Shown here: piece after piece, positions 32,701 through 47,700 of the stretch | How positions within the stretch are numbered: the stretch's first letter is position 1 | Layout of the letters: every line of letters starts with the position of its first letter | NCBI GenBank assembly: GCA_017506865.1 | Contig: JAFCMP010000042.1 | Location: 1 to 64,000, forward strand | Reading direction: 5' to 3' | Length of the DNA stretch: 64,000 bases | Origin: Tribonema minus | Taxonomy: Eukaryota > Sar > Xanthophyceae > Tribonematales > Tribonemataceae | Notes under the pieces: generated by a model | Seen by the model: only the letters and a program-made list of their open reading frames with translations | The model's database searches: none | What the model was told of the DNA's origin: nothing | Made by a program: the position numbers and the translations under genes

Positions 32701-35700
32701 TCTTGCCTCACATGTTCCAGCTCAATGTCATGCTTCTGCGCCTGCAGTCTCAATCCTGCTCTGTCATATGTAATACACTATGTATGCCATATTGCAGGGG
32801 GCGGGCGCGGCGCTGGCGACCGCGGCTATGACAGGGGGTCTGACAGGGGTTCCGACAGGGGGTATGGCAGGGGGTCCGAAGGGGGGTATGAGAGGGGGGA
32901 GCGGGGCCCACCCAGGGGGCGGAGCGCTGTGTTGGATGCCGGAGAGAAGCTGGTGGTGGACAGCGATGCGGAGAAGGTGGCGGTGGAGGGCAAGGACGTT
33001 GATCCTAAGGCAAGTCACTCCTTGAACTGGAGGTTGTCATTTCGAATGAATGGCCACAGGGATGTCGATTCGAAGGCAAGTCACTTTTTGTACTGTGGTA
33101 ATCACTTGCGTGAACACGGTGTCGACGTGCCGGAAGTGTATGTAGTACGAGAGGATGGCGGGGGAGGGCAAGGACGTTGATCCTAAGGCAAGTCACTCCT
33201 TGAACTTTGGTTGTCACTTTAGTTGAACCACCACGACTAATGATGTCAGCGTGGTTTGAGAAGTGTAGTTGAGAATGTGGCAGTGGAGGGCGTAACAAGG
33301 CAAGTCACTTTCTGAACTGTGGTCGTCACTTTGGATGAATGGCCGCAACACAATGTTTACTTGTCAGAAAGCTGGTCAAGGATAGCGATGCGGAGAAGGT
33401 GACGGTGGAGGGCAAGGACGTTGGCCCCCCCAAGGCAAGTCACTCCTTGAACTTGGGGGTCATCACTTTTGGATGAATGGCCTCAAGGCCGTTGATTCCC
33501 AGGCAAGTCACACTTGGAACTGTTGTCATCACTTGTGGTGAATGGCCACAACTCAATGCCAATGTGCTGGAAGTAGTGTTTGAGAAGGTGGCAGTGGAGG
33601 GCAAGGACGACGTCAACGTGCTGGGATCTCTGTTAGTGCATTGCCACAACACGATGTCAATGTGCCGGAAATGTAGTTTGAGAAAATGGCGGTGGAGGCA
33701 AGGATGTTGATCCTTAAGCAAGTCACTCTGCAAACTTGAGGTCATCACTTTGAATGCATGGCCACAAGGATGTTGATCCCGAAGCAAGTCTCTCGTTGAA
33801 CCTGAGGCCATCAATTGGGGGTGAATCGCCACAACGCGATTGCAACTTGCCAGAAAGTTTGTCAGCGCTGCTGTTCCAGGGAATGATGCGATTATGAGTG
33901 GATTCACCTATGACGGACGGACGGACGGGGGGGGGGGGGGGGGGGGGGGAAGGGGAGTGGTGTATGCAGAGCCAGGCGACGTGTACTGGAAAGGGCAGTT
34001 TTGCGCCGCTTTTCAATGAATGGCACGGTCGCACTACTGTAGCTTCGCCAATGTACACCACAGGACAGTGCAGGAGAGCCATCAGCACTCGATGATCACG
34101 TGTGTTAACAATGTCACTACAGAACAGTACAAGAGCGCCCTCAGCACTGGACGGACCTTGGGAACGTTTGTCTTGTGGTTGGATTCATGAATTTCAGGGT
34201 AACTAGGGTTAGGGTAAGCTTGTGGCAGCTGCAACCTGCTTCTTTACTTGGTGCTGTTTTCTGAAAACAACTACTTCATTGAAGTATCAGAGGGGTGGCA
34301 CCAGGGCCGGGTTGGCACCATGTGAGTCATATGGCAACAGCCGATGTGGTTAGAAACAGTCCGCTCAGCTGCATGTGTGGTACCTGCGCTGTTGCAGGTG
34401 GTCAAGTATGCATTTGTCGAAGGAATGACGCTTTGACACACGTGTTTACATGACAACAACTCTCGTCACACTCCAACAGCGCTCGACACTGCATATCCTG
34501 CAGGATGATCATTGTGCACCATAATCGCATACACTGGAAGTGCCTCGACGGTGGTCCTTACAATCTCAGAAAGGCACACTGTACATTCATATCTCCACAT
34601 GAATGCTCTCACTTCTTCAAGTTGTACAGTTGAAGCGAACAACTTTGAAAGATCACAGTTTCCTTGGCACTGCGCTGCGCGCAGACTCCAAGTAAGTAAA
34701 CTTGAAGTATAATGTTTTTCCTTCGCACTGCGTTGCGCGCAGACTATCGATGTGCTCTTGGGCAAGGGCATCACGCACTTCACGCCCGTGCAAGCGGTGA
34801 CCTACGAGCACATCCTGGCAGGCAGGGACATGATTGCCAAGAGCAGAACCGGTGAGCCTTCTCCAGAATTTTTATTCTAAGTAGAAGTTCTTTGATAGTT
34901 TTGTCCTGGTACCTGTGCTGCTACCTCTATGACTCACTTAGACCATCCACAGACTGCCATGCGAGCACATCCTGGCGGGCAGGGACATGATCGCCAAGAG
35001 CAGAACCGGTGTGCCCCCAAATTTCAGAACATGCTACTTCCAGCATGCGTACGCGTCCCCGCTGGTAATCGCTGTCCTCTGTGCATTGCGAGGCTGGGAG
35101 TCCTTCTGTTGACTCGCGCGGTGTAGTTGCCGCAGCAGAGGCGATCCACTCACCATCCGCTGCCGCGGTGCGCCCACCTGGTCCTACTTCAAGTACTTGA
35201 AGTACGTACCGCAGCGACGGCCTGTCTGGTCACCCCGAGCCCGCCATGCGGCCTGCACTTGCAGCGCCTGCGGTGCGGAGCGCTAGTTCAACTTGAACTA
35301 CAAGGTGTTGTGCCATTCACATCGGCATCATTGACAAGCCACACCTGGCTGAACGGTGTCTGGCTGCATGCGCTGACGACGCTGACGTGTCTCTCTGCCT
35401 GCGCATCCGCGCCCTCTCCCCGAATGCAGCTTCCACGCCAGCTGTGTGCGCATCACCTGGCAGCGCTTCCGACATCAATGTGTACTAGTCAAAAACAGTG
35501 CTCGCAATGTAGTCAGGCTCGTGAGCTCTCAACAAGGCCTGGCTGTGTGCACTGACGACGCTGCCGTGCCTCTGTGCGCTGCGTAACGTAAGCCGCTGTT
35601 CTCTGCTACCAGCACCCACTCAAGCGCTAATCTGCTGCCGTCTGCTGCCACCTTCCTTTGCTGCTGCGGAGGCAGCACCATTTTTCTTGCACATGTTCAG

Positions 35701-38700
35701 AAGTACGCGCATCTCCTAAACAGTCATGCATACCTACGGTAGGCACTGCTACAGTTCTTCCGCGTTTGAAGTTGAGCCTCGTGAGCACTGCTGCTGTTCG
35801 CTGCCGCAGGCACCGGCAAGACTATCGCGTTCGGGCTCCCCGTCATTCAGCACCTGGCCAGGTTTGCGGACGACGCAGACTCGCGCAGCAGCAAAAGGTA
35901 TGCTGCCCCACTGATGCGTACATACCACTTGGCCACAAACACATACTCCAAAGTACATGAATGGCAATGCAAGATGCACGCACTGTCATACGGCACCTGG
36001 CCAAGTGGGCAGCAAAGAATACTGCTCGGCCATGAAACACTGCGGGTGCGCGAGCAAGAGAGCGCTACTCGTGACTCGGTGACGCGAGTGATTCATTGGG
36101 TAAGCACTCCTCGCTGCCTGCTGATAGCTGCCTGCTGATACGTGCTGCACTGTGCTGCTGTCCTTGCGTCGTGCGCAGGGGCCGCAGCCCGCGCTTCCTG
36201 GTGGTGTGCCCCACGCGCGAACTGGCCAAGCAGGTGACGATTAATCATTCATTCATGATTCATTCATGAACTTCATTCATGATTCAGGCAGCCCCCACTT
36301 CCTGGTGGTTTGCCTCTTACGCAAACTGGCCAAGCAGGTGACGATCGTTCATGATCGAGGTGGCGGTATATCGCGCACGCTGCATGCGCTGCCTTTACAG
36401 GCAGTTCCGGTCAACAATGCTTTCTTCAACTGCATCACAAACTCCTGTGTGCAACTGACTTGTAACTGACATGCGAGGCATGAGGCGCCACATGCGCCAG
36501 GCAGCAGACGCGTTCGCGCAGCCAGCGCCTCAGCAATGCTTTCTTCAACTTCATCTTGAATGGCGTTGACTCTGCTGAGTGCAACTGACGTGCAACTGAC
36601 ATACCAGGCATGAGGCGCTTCGTGCATCAGGCAGCAATAGCGCCGCCAGCTTTGCCGCGCAGGGCATCCGCGATGCTTTGTTCAACTTCAGTGTCAGTGG
36701 TGTTGACGCTCCATTATGTAACCGCCGCGTAACTGCCCGCAACAGGTGGCGGACGAGCTCGCGCAGCTCGCGCAGCCCCACGGCATGAGCGTGGAGTGCT
36801 TCTACGGCGGCGCTTCGTATGGGCCGCAGGAGAGCGCTCTGAGGTGAGTGAGTGAGTGAGTGAGTGAGTGAGTGAGTGAGTCTCAGACAGTACCGTGAAG
36901 CGCGGCATGAACGTGCAGTGCCTCTACGGCAGCGCCTCGTACGGGCCGCAGGAGAGCGCTCTAAGGTCAGAAAGTGAGTCAGTGAGCGTGTGAGTCATCG
37001 CGTGAGTGAGTGAGTCTCAAACGAACCGTGAAACGCGGCATGAGCGTGGAGTACTGCTACAGCGGCGCCTCGTACGGACCGCAGGAGAGTGCTCTGAGGC
37101 ACGTGAGTGAGCGAGTGAGTGAGTCAAATAAATGTGTCTCGTTGCCTGGATGCTGATGCTCGGGAGCCGCACACGCCAGTGCAGTCACGCTCGTGCCAGA
37201 GGTGAAGCAGACAAGCCGACTCAAAGCAGAGCATGATATGCTAGACGAGGGCTCGTGATGCTGAAGAGTGGATTCTATTGAACCAATGGCGTGAGCCCGA
37301 AAAGAAAGGCTTAGGGTAGGTATGTATGTCACCACTGGGGGTACGGTGGTACTGCAGCTCTGTCAATGAGTGAGAATGTGAGTAGTTGAATGTTTCTTGT
37401 TGCCTAGATGCTTGTGCTTGAGAGCAGTGCCTGGCAATGCAGTCACGTGATGATCTCTGTTAGTAGAGCCGCTCATGGCGGAGGTGGCGCGTGACTGCGA
37501 GTCGCGCGGGGGGTGGGTATTCTCCTGTATGCATACATACCCATAGTGCTGATTCACGTCATCTGCTCACCAAACGTTTCGTTGCGCTGACTGCTGCAGG
37601 CGCGGGGTAGACTTGCTGCTGGACACCGCTTCGTCCAACTATGTATGTTTGTTATGCTGTTATTAAGGCAAGTCAACTGTTTTTTTTGTATGCGCTGTTT
37701 TCACTGAAAAGGCAAGTCAGTCGCTGTCCGCGAATTTACAACTGACTCGTCGCACCAACTGTCCACAGGCGCGGTGTAGACGTGGTGGTGGGGACCCCGG
37801 GGCGTCTGATTGACCACGTGCAGAAGGGCAACCTGGACCTCTCCGAGCTCAAGCACGCAGGTGAGCTGGTGATGAAGGGGTTGAAGTTCTCAAATTGAAG
37901 GTCAAATTTGAATTTGAAGTAATGAACAGCACATGAATGTTCACATCGAGGCCCTATACTACATCCACTTCCGACCTCAAGCACACAGGTGAACTGCTGA
38001 TGAGGGAGTTGAAGTTATCAATAGGCTGTGGAGTGTACCATGTATTTGTAGGTATCCTCCTGCGCGCAACGCAGCCACACCATAGTCTTGTTGGTGGCCG
38101 CATCTGTGCTGACAGGGTGGACGAATGAGCACTCTTTGAAGGCAGTGTCACGCTGCACAACTTAGGCGATTGCAGGGGTACTGCTGCGCGCAACTTGGTC
38201 AAAGCATGTCTCATCGGCTCGTTCCAGCTTGGGTCGTGACGGCAGTGCGCAACAGTGTCAGATGACATTTCCTACACAACTGCGCGCGTATGCACTGCTT
38301 TTACGCTACGCACCTTGCAGTACGCAGTATTTGCGTTCTGCACGGTTAGATAGTGGAACGACGCCATCCACTTGAACTTGTGTGGTGACTCTCAGTTGGC
38401 ACAAGAGCGCTTGCACAGACGCCATGCATCACCCCGCTGCTGCATACGTGTTGCATCTTTGCATCTCTCCATGGTGCATGCGCGTGCATACATACCACAT
38501 ACACTGAGCTCGGGAAGGTCTTGCCGCCTTTGTATTGGTGTGCATTCCCGCACACTAGCCGCAGCAGCAATTTGCGTTTCAGGTGCAGAGGTACATTATG
38601 CCCGGGCATACACTTCCCCAGAATCTGCCAAATTAGGCAAGGAAGCCTTTGAGCGCAATCTGCGCCTTCAAGAGGAAGCTGTGCCTCCAAGAGCTCTCTA

Positions 38701-41700
38701 GGCTGTGCCTTCACAAGCAATCTCGGACAATTTGCGAACCCCTTCCTGATGTACCAGGAATGCTCCATATTCCTACAACGTACATGACCTCCACACCGCT
38801 ACTCACCTTTTTGCATGCGCAGTCCTGCACCGGGAATGCTCCATATTCCTACAAGATGCATGACCCTATACCCCTTCTTTTTGTGCACAGTTCTGGACGA
38901 GGCCGACGAGATGCTCAACATGGGGTTTGCGGACGCCATTGAGGAGTTGTTTGCCAGGTGAGTGTGCGCATTTGCTTGAAAAGTGCCGTATTGTAAGCTA
39001 CGGCAGTAGCAGCTGCGTGGTGTTACAACCAGCAGCATGCACCGTGCTGCCTCCTGCCGAATGTTGCTAGTTCCGTAGTTCCACATCAACACCGTACATA
39101 TCTAGGGTTAGGGTTTTGAGCATGCACGATGTCTTGAAAGCTCATGCTGGTTTCTCGCTCTCACGCTGTGTGCTCGCACGCACAGCGTCAACATACCAGA
39201 GTGCCAGCATCGTTACATCCAGCATCAGAAGTACCGGCATGCACAATGCCAAGCACTGACCTCTTGTTTGCGCAGCAAATGGAGTGCCAGCATTGTACAT
39301 TCAACATCAGAAGTACCGGCTTGCATGATGCCAAAAGCCCATCTCTTGTTCGCACAGCGAACGGAGTGCCAGCATTGTACATCCAACATCAGAAGTAGCG
39401 GCATGCACACTGCCAAAGCTCATATCTTCTTCGCAAAGAACGGAGTGCCAGCATTGTAGTATTAACATTAGAAGTACCTGCATGCACAATGCCAAAAGTT
39501 CACCTCTTGTTTGCTCGCTGTACTCATGTGCAGGGTCAACATACCGGAGTGCCAGGTGCTCCTCTTCAGCGCCACCGTGCCCGACTGGGTCAGGCGCATA
39601 TCCGCCGCATACCTCAAGAACCCCCTCCAGGTATGGTGCAGTTTGTAGTCGCCTTTGACAGCGACGACGCAGTGTGCAGACAGCGCTCTCGTCTTGTAAG
39701 TCTGGGTATCTGAGTCAGGCGCATATCCGCCGCCAGGGATACTACAGTACATGAAAACGAATCAAAAGATCGTAGAGCTCTAGGTGACAAGGGATGGTCA
39801 GCCGCAAGTGCCTTGTGTAGTCGGCGACCACGGTCATTCGTGGAAGACACCGGCGGCTAGCCACACCTTGTCACCTACAGCTCTACGATCTTTCGGAATC
39901 GTTCCCGTGTAGTCTCCGTTGAAAGCGACGACATGACGTGCAGCAAACGCACTTGTGTTGTAAGTCTGGGCATCTGCTGGCAGGCACGCGCCCCATCACC
40001 AGTGCTCAGCGGCGGAAGAAGCAACGGCTTGAAGGGCGGCATGCATGGCGCAAATGAATTATGTGAGGCACAGTACGGGGCTATTGGTGTCAGTGCTCAA
40101 AGGCCTGGGGAAAACAGCCTCAATGAAAGTTGCCAGAACGTGTCTGCAGCTTATAGGAGCAACTGGCATTGGACGCCACGGCGTGGCTCCGAAATGCGCC
40201 ATGCTGATACTTCAGCATCTCCAGAACCCCCCATGCGTAGCGCCGACTGCGCCGGCGCGTCTCCCCCGTGTACTGCACATGTACTGCACCTGTTGCTCAT
40301 CTGTACTGCATATGTACCGCGCCTGTGCTGCATCTATTGCACAACTCATGTGCAGCGCCGGCGCGTCTCCCGTGTACTGCATCTGTACTGCACCTGTTGC
40401 TCATCTGCACTGCATCTGTACCAAACCTGCACTGCAACTATTGCACAACCCTTTATCGCACAACCCATGTGCAGCGCTGACGTGCCTCCCGTGTACAGCA
40501 TCTGTACTGCATCTGTTGCTCATCCGTACTGTATCTGTACCGCACCTGTACTGCATCTGTTGCTCATCTGCCCTGCATCTGTACCGCACCTGTACTGCAT
40601 CCACTGCTCAGGTGGATGCGGTGGGCACCACGGACAACCGCCTCGCTACGACGGTGAAGCACCTGGCCATCGAGACGCCCAGCCGCAACAGGGCACACAT
40701 GCTTGAGGTATGTTGTACTTGTGCAGAAATAAGTGCTTCTAGTGCATATTTTGTGCTTGACCTTCAGGGCACACATGCTGGAGGTATGCATGTACTTTTT
40801 TTTTTTGCTTGGGGTGTGAAAAAGCCCAGATGGTAAATGAACAGGTTGCTACCGGAATCTACATGTGTCTTGTGAAAACGCAGAAGAGTCTCAGTGCGCA
40901 TCGACGATCGCTTCTGAACGACATCGCCAAACGACATGTGTGTACTTGTATAGTAATGCTCGAGGCATGTAGTATGCCTGCTCACCGCTTTCGTGTGCCT
41001 GTGTGCATACGCAAACGTGCACCAACAGCGTGCCCCCATCCCACAGTTAGGGTCAGGGTCAGGGTAGAGACGGCTGACCTTGGCAAGCATGACACACCTT
41101 GCGGCATCTGACACCCCCCTAGCGGAGGCAGGTTATTCCACTGCGAGGATCGTTGCGGAGCACAGACACCTGAGCACTGCTGCCCTGCACTGGGTAGGGG
41201 TTACGGTTAGGGTTAGAGACAGCTGGCCTTGGCACATAGGACACATGCCGCTGCGTGAGAGCCCGTAACCGAGGTGTAGCTGGCCCCACTGCAAGTCCTT
41301 CAGCTCAGCAATAGAGCCAAGAGTCCGCAGCTCAGTGGGGGCACACGCGCAGCATAGCTCAGCTAAATTGCACGCTGTAGGGCGCTGCTCACTTCCAATC
41401 AAACAGTTTACGTCTGCGTCGCATTCAGCATGGTGGCTGCGTGCTGTGTGCCGTGATGTCCTGGACGCTGAGCACTGACACCTGAGCGCTGCTCCCTGCT
41501 TGCTAATGCAGGACGTCATTGCCGTGTATGGCAAGGGCTCGCGCGCCATCGTCTTTACGCAGACCAAGCGTGAGTGCGACGAGCTGGCTGCCGGCAACGC
41601 CTTTAAGACCCTGTCCTCACAGGTGCGCTTGTTTAAAAGTTGGGATGCATGTATTATTCATCAATGAATGGTCATTCATGAATCAACACTGATTTTGATA

Positions 41701-44700
41701 GGAAGAGCCGACGAGCTGGCCGCCTGCAACGCCTTCAAGACCCTGTCTTCGCAGGTGCGCGCAAGTTTTTCTTGGAAGAAACAGGGATGCATTTCTGTTT
41801 TTGCATTGCTCATTAGAAAAGAACGTTGACTTTGAGAAAGAGCCAACATTCACTGCATGATATTTGTAAGAATACTGTTCCGCTTCCACACATTCTATTT
41901 CTTGGGTCAACATTCATAGCACAGTAGACTTTGTTCGTTCTTCTGAATTCAGGGGATATAATTGGCCTGCAAGCGCAGCTCGTGAATGAGCGCTTGCTCG
42001 AAGGCTGGAGCGGATGGAGCGGATGGCAAGCGCTTGTGCCGCGGAAGGCACGCAAACACGGCCGTGTTTACATTGACTCTGAGGCTGTGATCACAATCAG
42101 CAATGTGATGCGGGTGCATAATCTTTTCACCATTACCCTAAGTAGCCCTATCACACTTTTCGCCAAAAGCTCTCTGTTGCCTCAGAAAGGAACCAATGCC
42201 TTTCTTCTTGCCGCGCAGCATGTTTGCTCGGAGGCACCACAGTTGGTCGGAGCTTCGGCACTTGCGCGCTCACACTCTTGGGTTAGGGTCAGGGTTATGT
42301 CTCTTTTTGCTGCTGGTTCAGGCATTGACACTTAGTTGAGCACTTCCACACTGGCAGTTGTGCAAACAATTGAATGATTCTTTTCCGTGAAGTTCACAGG
42401 AGGTGCTGGCTTGACGCCTGACTGCAACCATCATACCCTTACCCTACCCCATCGATTCGCGCTGTTGCAGGTGCTTCACGGCGATATCGGCCAGAATCAG
42501 CGTGAGGTCACCATCGGGCAATTCCGAAAGGTAAGCGCCCTCTTCGGGCCACAGCCCTCTGTCTGGCAGGTTTTGACGAAATATATGTGTGCTTGGAGAA
42601 CCTCAAGTGGACACTAGGCGAGTATGCAGCTTGCGTCTGGAACCTGATACCGCGCTGGGTTCGGAGGGTAGGGGTACGGGTTTGACGTAGGGTTGATCAT
42701 CAATCACAGTCAGGTGTGAGGTCAGCATTGGGCAGTTCAGAAAGTTGAGCATTGCCTTTGCCGCCGCGCAGCCTGTGTGTCAGTACATGATCGGCGATGT
42801 ATGGCGCGTCCATACTTCAAGTTGCCGCCAGGCCAGCTTCAGGCTCATCAGGTTTGGAACCTGTGACGCTGATGCCTAAGGGTCAGGGTTAGGGTGGTGG
42901 GCAGGGGTGAAGAGCAATCAAAACCAGTGTGAGGTCAGTACTGGGTAGCTCTGACAGTGTCTTCAGTGTCTCTGTCTCGCAGTCGGTTTGGATCCTTTTG
43001 AGGACTTGCAGTTGACGCGGGGCCTTCGTATACATGCCGCACACGAGCTCTGCTGGTCACCCCCACCACTTTGATGCGTCGCGCCGGCACTGACCACGCT
43101 TTGGATCCTTCCAGGACTTGCAGTAGACACTAGCCTTTACATACATGCCGCACACGAGCTCTATACGACGTTGCCCCCTCCCCTTTGATGCGTCGCGCCG
43201 GCACTGACCACGCCCTCCCTGCGGTGACCACAACATATATACTTAAAGTACTTCGAATTATATACATTCCGCACACGAGCTCCATTGGTCACTGGCTTGC
43301 CCCCTCCACTTTGATGCGTCGTGCCAGCACTGACCACGTCCTCCTCCCTTTGGTGATCACGTGCCCATCTGAGCGCTGCAACAGGGCCAATTCCAGGTTC
43401 TCGTCGCTACGGACGTGGCGGCCCGCGGCATTGACATCAGCGAAATCGACCTCGTGGTCCAGTACCGACCGCCCACGGACCCTGACACCTACGTTCACCG
43501 GTCAGGTACGTTAAAACACCAACTTGGAGTTGGCGTGATGCTGAGATGTCGCCGCTGCAGTGCGCAGGCCTTGAGCAGTAGGGCGGACCCTGACATGTAC
43601 GTTCACCAGTCAGATGCGCAAACAGCGCCTTGGCTGGGCTTGCTGCTGGATGCGCCGCTGCGGCGCCCAGGCTATGAGCGATAGCACGTACTGTCGTAAC
43701 TGCTGTAAATGCCATGACTCGTCAACCCGTGCGAAGGGTCCTTGTTGCCTAACCCTTACCCCAACCCTGGCCCTAACCCTAACCCTAGGGATGCATGGCC
43801 CTAACCCTAACCCTAGGGATGCATCGCAACGCACTGCTGCCACTTGCCATTGCACCTACCACCGGTCAAGTGCGCATGGGTCAGGCGCGTTTCCGCACGG
43901 TCGCACGTCTGCCTTTGAATGCGTACGCTGTTACATATGACTTGATGGGTTTTCGCACGGGCCACGGAATCAAACAAAAATAGTTTTTCAAGCTTTCATG
44001 TTAAACCGGTTCAGCTGAGCTGCTCTTGTTTGGCTATGTAGTGGTTTTGCAAACCGCGCCACCCGTGGGAAGGTTGCGGACTTGGGTGTGAGGTGTGGAT
44101 GAGGAGCAACCCTGAATCTATCCAACAAAACGTGTGCCCACCTCTTTTTGTCCTCTTTGAGGAAAACGTGCGGTGCAGCCTCTTTTTCGGTTTTGTTTGA
44201 TTTTTGACTCACGTGCGACACTTGTCGTGTTCGTCATGAAGAGTACAAGACATTCGCTAACCCAAACCCCAAAGCGCAATGCGGACGCCTCAAGCCCTGA
44301 TTATGACCCCAACTGCTGCGCAGGGCGAACTGGCAGGGCGGGCAGGCTTGGCACGTGCGTCACCCTGTTTGCCGACAACGAGCGCAGGGACGTACAGAAG
44401 GTATGTGTATCGATGTATGAAATGCATTATAAGCCGGGTACTTGCTGTGGGTACTATGAGATGCGATGGCGAGGTTGCACTGATCTGTGAAGTGGTAGGC
44501 ACTAGCTTGAGTGTGCGGTGCATGACGTGTGCCGCTGGGCTGTTGCAGTGCGGCGTACAGCATGCATGTATGTATGGCATTTGCGATGGCTGTTCGCAGC
44601 TTTGCAGCGCTCAAAGCGCCGCAGCGGAGCCGTTTTTTAGTGAGATGTCTACCGCATCAGTGCTCAGCAACGTCTGGTCTTTCTTTGAATCTGAGCACTT

Positions 44701-47700
44701 CATTCCGCTCTGCAGCTCTCAGTGTGTGTAGTACTTCAGCGTAAATGGGTGGTATTGTCGAGCGTCAGCACCAGAGCCCCTTATAACAGTGGTCCTGTGG
44801 GGGGCCCTCGCCGTTGCCATGCACCCACTGCCCGTACTTTCTGCGCATCGCTGCTCATGATGTCAAATGCCTGCGTGAATTCCTGCACTTCATGAGCTGC
44901 CACGCTGTTGAGCTCAGAGTCAGGGCTGGGGGTTCGATAAAATCTAAAATATAGCTGCCCCCCTGCACCGTCAACGGCTCAGGATGGCGGAGTACCTGGA
45001 TAAGGCAGCTTACTGCACTGCGCGTGCTGTGCTCGTGATCTGAAGTCCTGAACTTTGTGCGGTGCTGCTTCAAAGCGGCAGCGGCGCAACGTGGCCCGCA
45101 TGGAATTTCAAGAATTCATCGTCTTCAGTTCACGTTTTCGTGTTGTTGTGTTTTGGCTCGAGTGCTCTCAGCACGTGTTGCCACGTTGGCGCAAGCACTG
45201 GCAGTACGACAGTGCTATCGGCTTACCCGGCTATTGTGCTGTTCTGCGTTTTTTGCGGCGGCAGATCGAGAAGGCGATCGGCAAGGGCTTCAAGTTTGAG
45301 CGGGCAGCTGTGCCCAGCGCAACGCAGGTATGCCAACAGAAGAGACTTGACAGCTATCTAGCCACCCATGTGACACAGAGTCATCTTCTGCTTCCTCTGC
45401 GGCCTCTCAAGCTGATGTACAGTGGTACTTCGAGTTGTAATCTTCAAAGTGTACCAACGCAGGTACGCCCACTGAAGGGAGTTGACAGCAAACGAAGTAC
45501 GTACCACTGTACTGCTGTCCGATACGCTTGGCGTGCAGTATGCGTGGTCGTATCATGCAGCGTTGAACTGCAGCAACAAAGGGCGGCCTGAGTAACCTGG
45601 TTCCACATGCACCCGTGGCATGTACTTGCGTGGTCGTATCATGCAGCGTTGAACTTCAGCAACAAAGGGCGGCCTGAGTAACCTGGTTCCACATGCACCC
45701 ATGGCATGTACTACTACTTCTTGAAGTGCTAATCAGTTCATAGTCGCCATCTCAGTCATGGAGGTGGCTGGCACGGTCACGCTCAGGGCGCTCATTGACC
45801 ATCTGTGAAATCGTACTTTCAATTACCTCAAATGATCATGAGGCTCCGTTGGCTATATGTATACTTGGAAGTATAGCCGTGTCTCTGTGGCGTTGCAGGT
45901 CACAAAGGTGACGCTGAAGGCGCTGGCCACTTTATCACACCGCATGAAGTTGTTTCACAGTCAGTTTATGCGGCACCATTTGCTCAGCACGTCCAGTAAG
46001 CTGTTGATTCTGTTGGCAGGTGATGGAGGTTGCAAGCAAGGTTGCACTCAACGCCCTTGACACCTCGTCACGGCCTCCAACTGTAAGTTGTGATCGATTC
46101 GTCTGATCGATTCGTCGACACTGTTTCCTGTGTGTATTTGATGGGCGCCATTCGCTCACTACCTCACGTAACCTTATGTTCACAGGTAATGGAGGTGGCA
46201 CGCAAGGTTACCCTTGAGGCGCTCGACACCTTATATCACAGTGTAACGCTGCATTCAATTGTATTTGGCAGCGTTCACACTAACCCTAACCTGACCCCTA
46301 ACCCTACGTTCAGTTCCTACCTCACGTAACCTGACATTTGCAGGTAATGGAGGTGGCAGGCAAGGTTGCCCTTAAGGCGCTCGACACTGTCAGCGCAGAC
46401 GTCGTCCCCTTCTTCACACCGGCGGCGCGTGAGCTCCTTGCTGGTGAGTCACCTGCAAAATTACAATATGAACTTGTAGTCTCTCACTGAACTACAACTT
46501 CAAGTAGTCAGCGCAGGTGTCGTCCCCTTCTTCGCCCCGGCGGCGCGTGAGCTCCTCGGTGAGTCACCCGCATACTGTGACGTATGTACTTCAAGTAGTC
46601 CCCACTGTGAAGCATGTACTTCAAGCTCAGTGCATCATCTCCTTTTGCATGCCGGTGGTGCGCGAGCTCCTTACTGGTGAGTTGCCGCATCAGATCCTAT
46701 ATACGTACTTCAAGTTGTCCTACTTTGAAAACTCGGACCGTTTCGCGTGCATGGCGGGAATCAGAGCAGAAGCGCTACATTGTACGTGCCGCAGCGCAGC
46801 GTGTGCATATAACATGCGACGATATTATTTGCCTACCATCGCGTGCGATCGCGTGCGTGTTCTTTTTTTGCAAGTGCGGCGCCCTAACCACCTGATTGTA
46901 GACGGAACACGCAGATCGCCTGTGGCCAAAGAGGATGAACTTTGGTGCCATGCCTTTCAGGATGCAACGCTTGCAGCCCTTTAGCCACCTTTCTCAAAGA
47001 ATGATCCAACTATCACGACAGCACTGGCTGTGCAGTGGCCCTCCGGTCACCTTCCTGAAGTATATTACAAATATAGCTCCGCAATCTTGTGATTTGTTTA
47101 TGCAAATATGATAATTTCAAATAATGGCTGTGCAGTGACGCCGCGGTGGCGGCGCACGCTCGTGCTGCTGCTGATCCTCGTGGCTGATGCTGTGCCATTG
47201 GTGTTGAGCGTTGCTGCAGAGTCCCAAGCCGACGGCGCGAACCTCGACGCTGAGCAGCTTCTCGCCGCCTACCAGGCTGCAACGCTCTTAGCCCTTCAGC
47301 CACAGTTCTCACAAATAATCATCCGTCTATCCCAGCCTCAAGTTACTGTGCAGTGGCGCTGCGGTGGGTGTGCGCGTTCGCGTCGCTGATGCTCAGTACT
47401 GACGCTGCGCAATCGGTTGAGCGCTGCTGCAGAGTCTCAAGCCGACGGCGCGGAGCTCGACACGGAGCAGCTGCTCGCGCGGTGCCTCGCGGCCATCGCG
47501 CGCAAGACCGAAATCCAGCAAAGAAGCATATTAACAGGTGTGTGATGAGTGGCAAGAATGTGTACATATATTTGTACATGTATATGCATATGTTTAGAAC
47601 GATGTATGCGCAATCATCGCGGTGCCTGGCCGCCATCGCGCGCAAGACCGAGATCCACCAAAGAAGCATGTTGAAAAGGTGTGTGACAGGTGGCGAGACT

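Noticed and set aside
33927..33949. Poly-G run as a G-quadruplex regulator
   Set aside because: A pure homopolymer in a repeat-rich intron; length may be unreliable and nothing ties it to function.
36903..37099. Echoes of exon 10 as real mutually exclusive exons
   Set aside because: Neither has a credible acceptor upstream and frame stops precede them; treated as decayed copies.
40266..40606. Open frames through the CTGTACTGCATCTG repeat (three frames stay open)
   Set aside because: An artefact of a repeat without stop codons just before the exon 14 acceptor.
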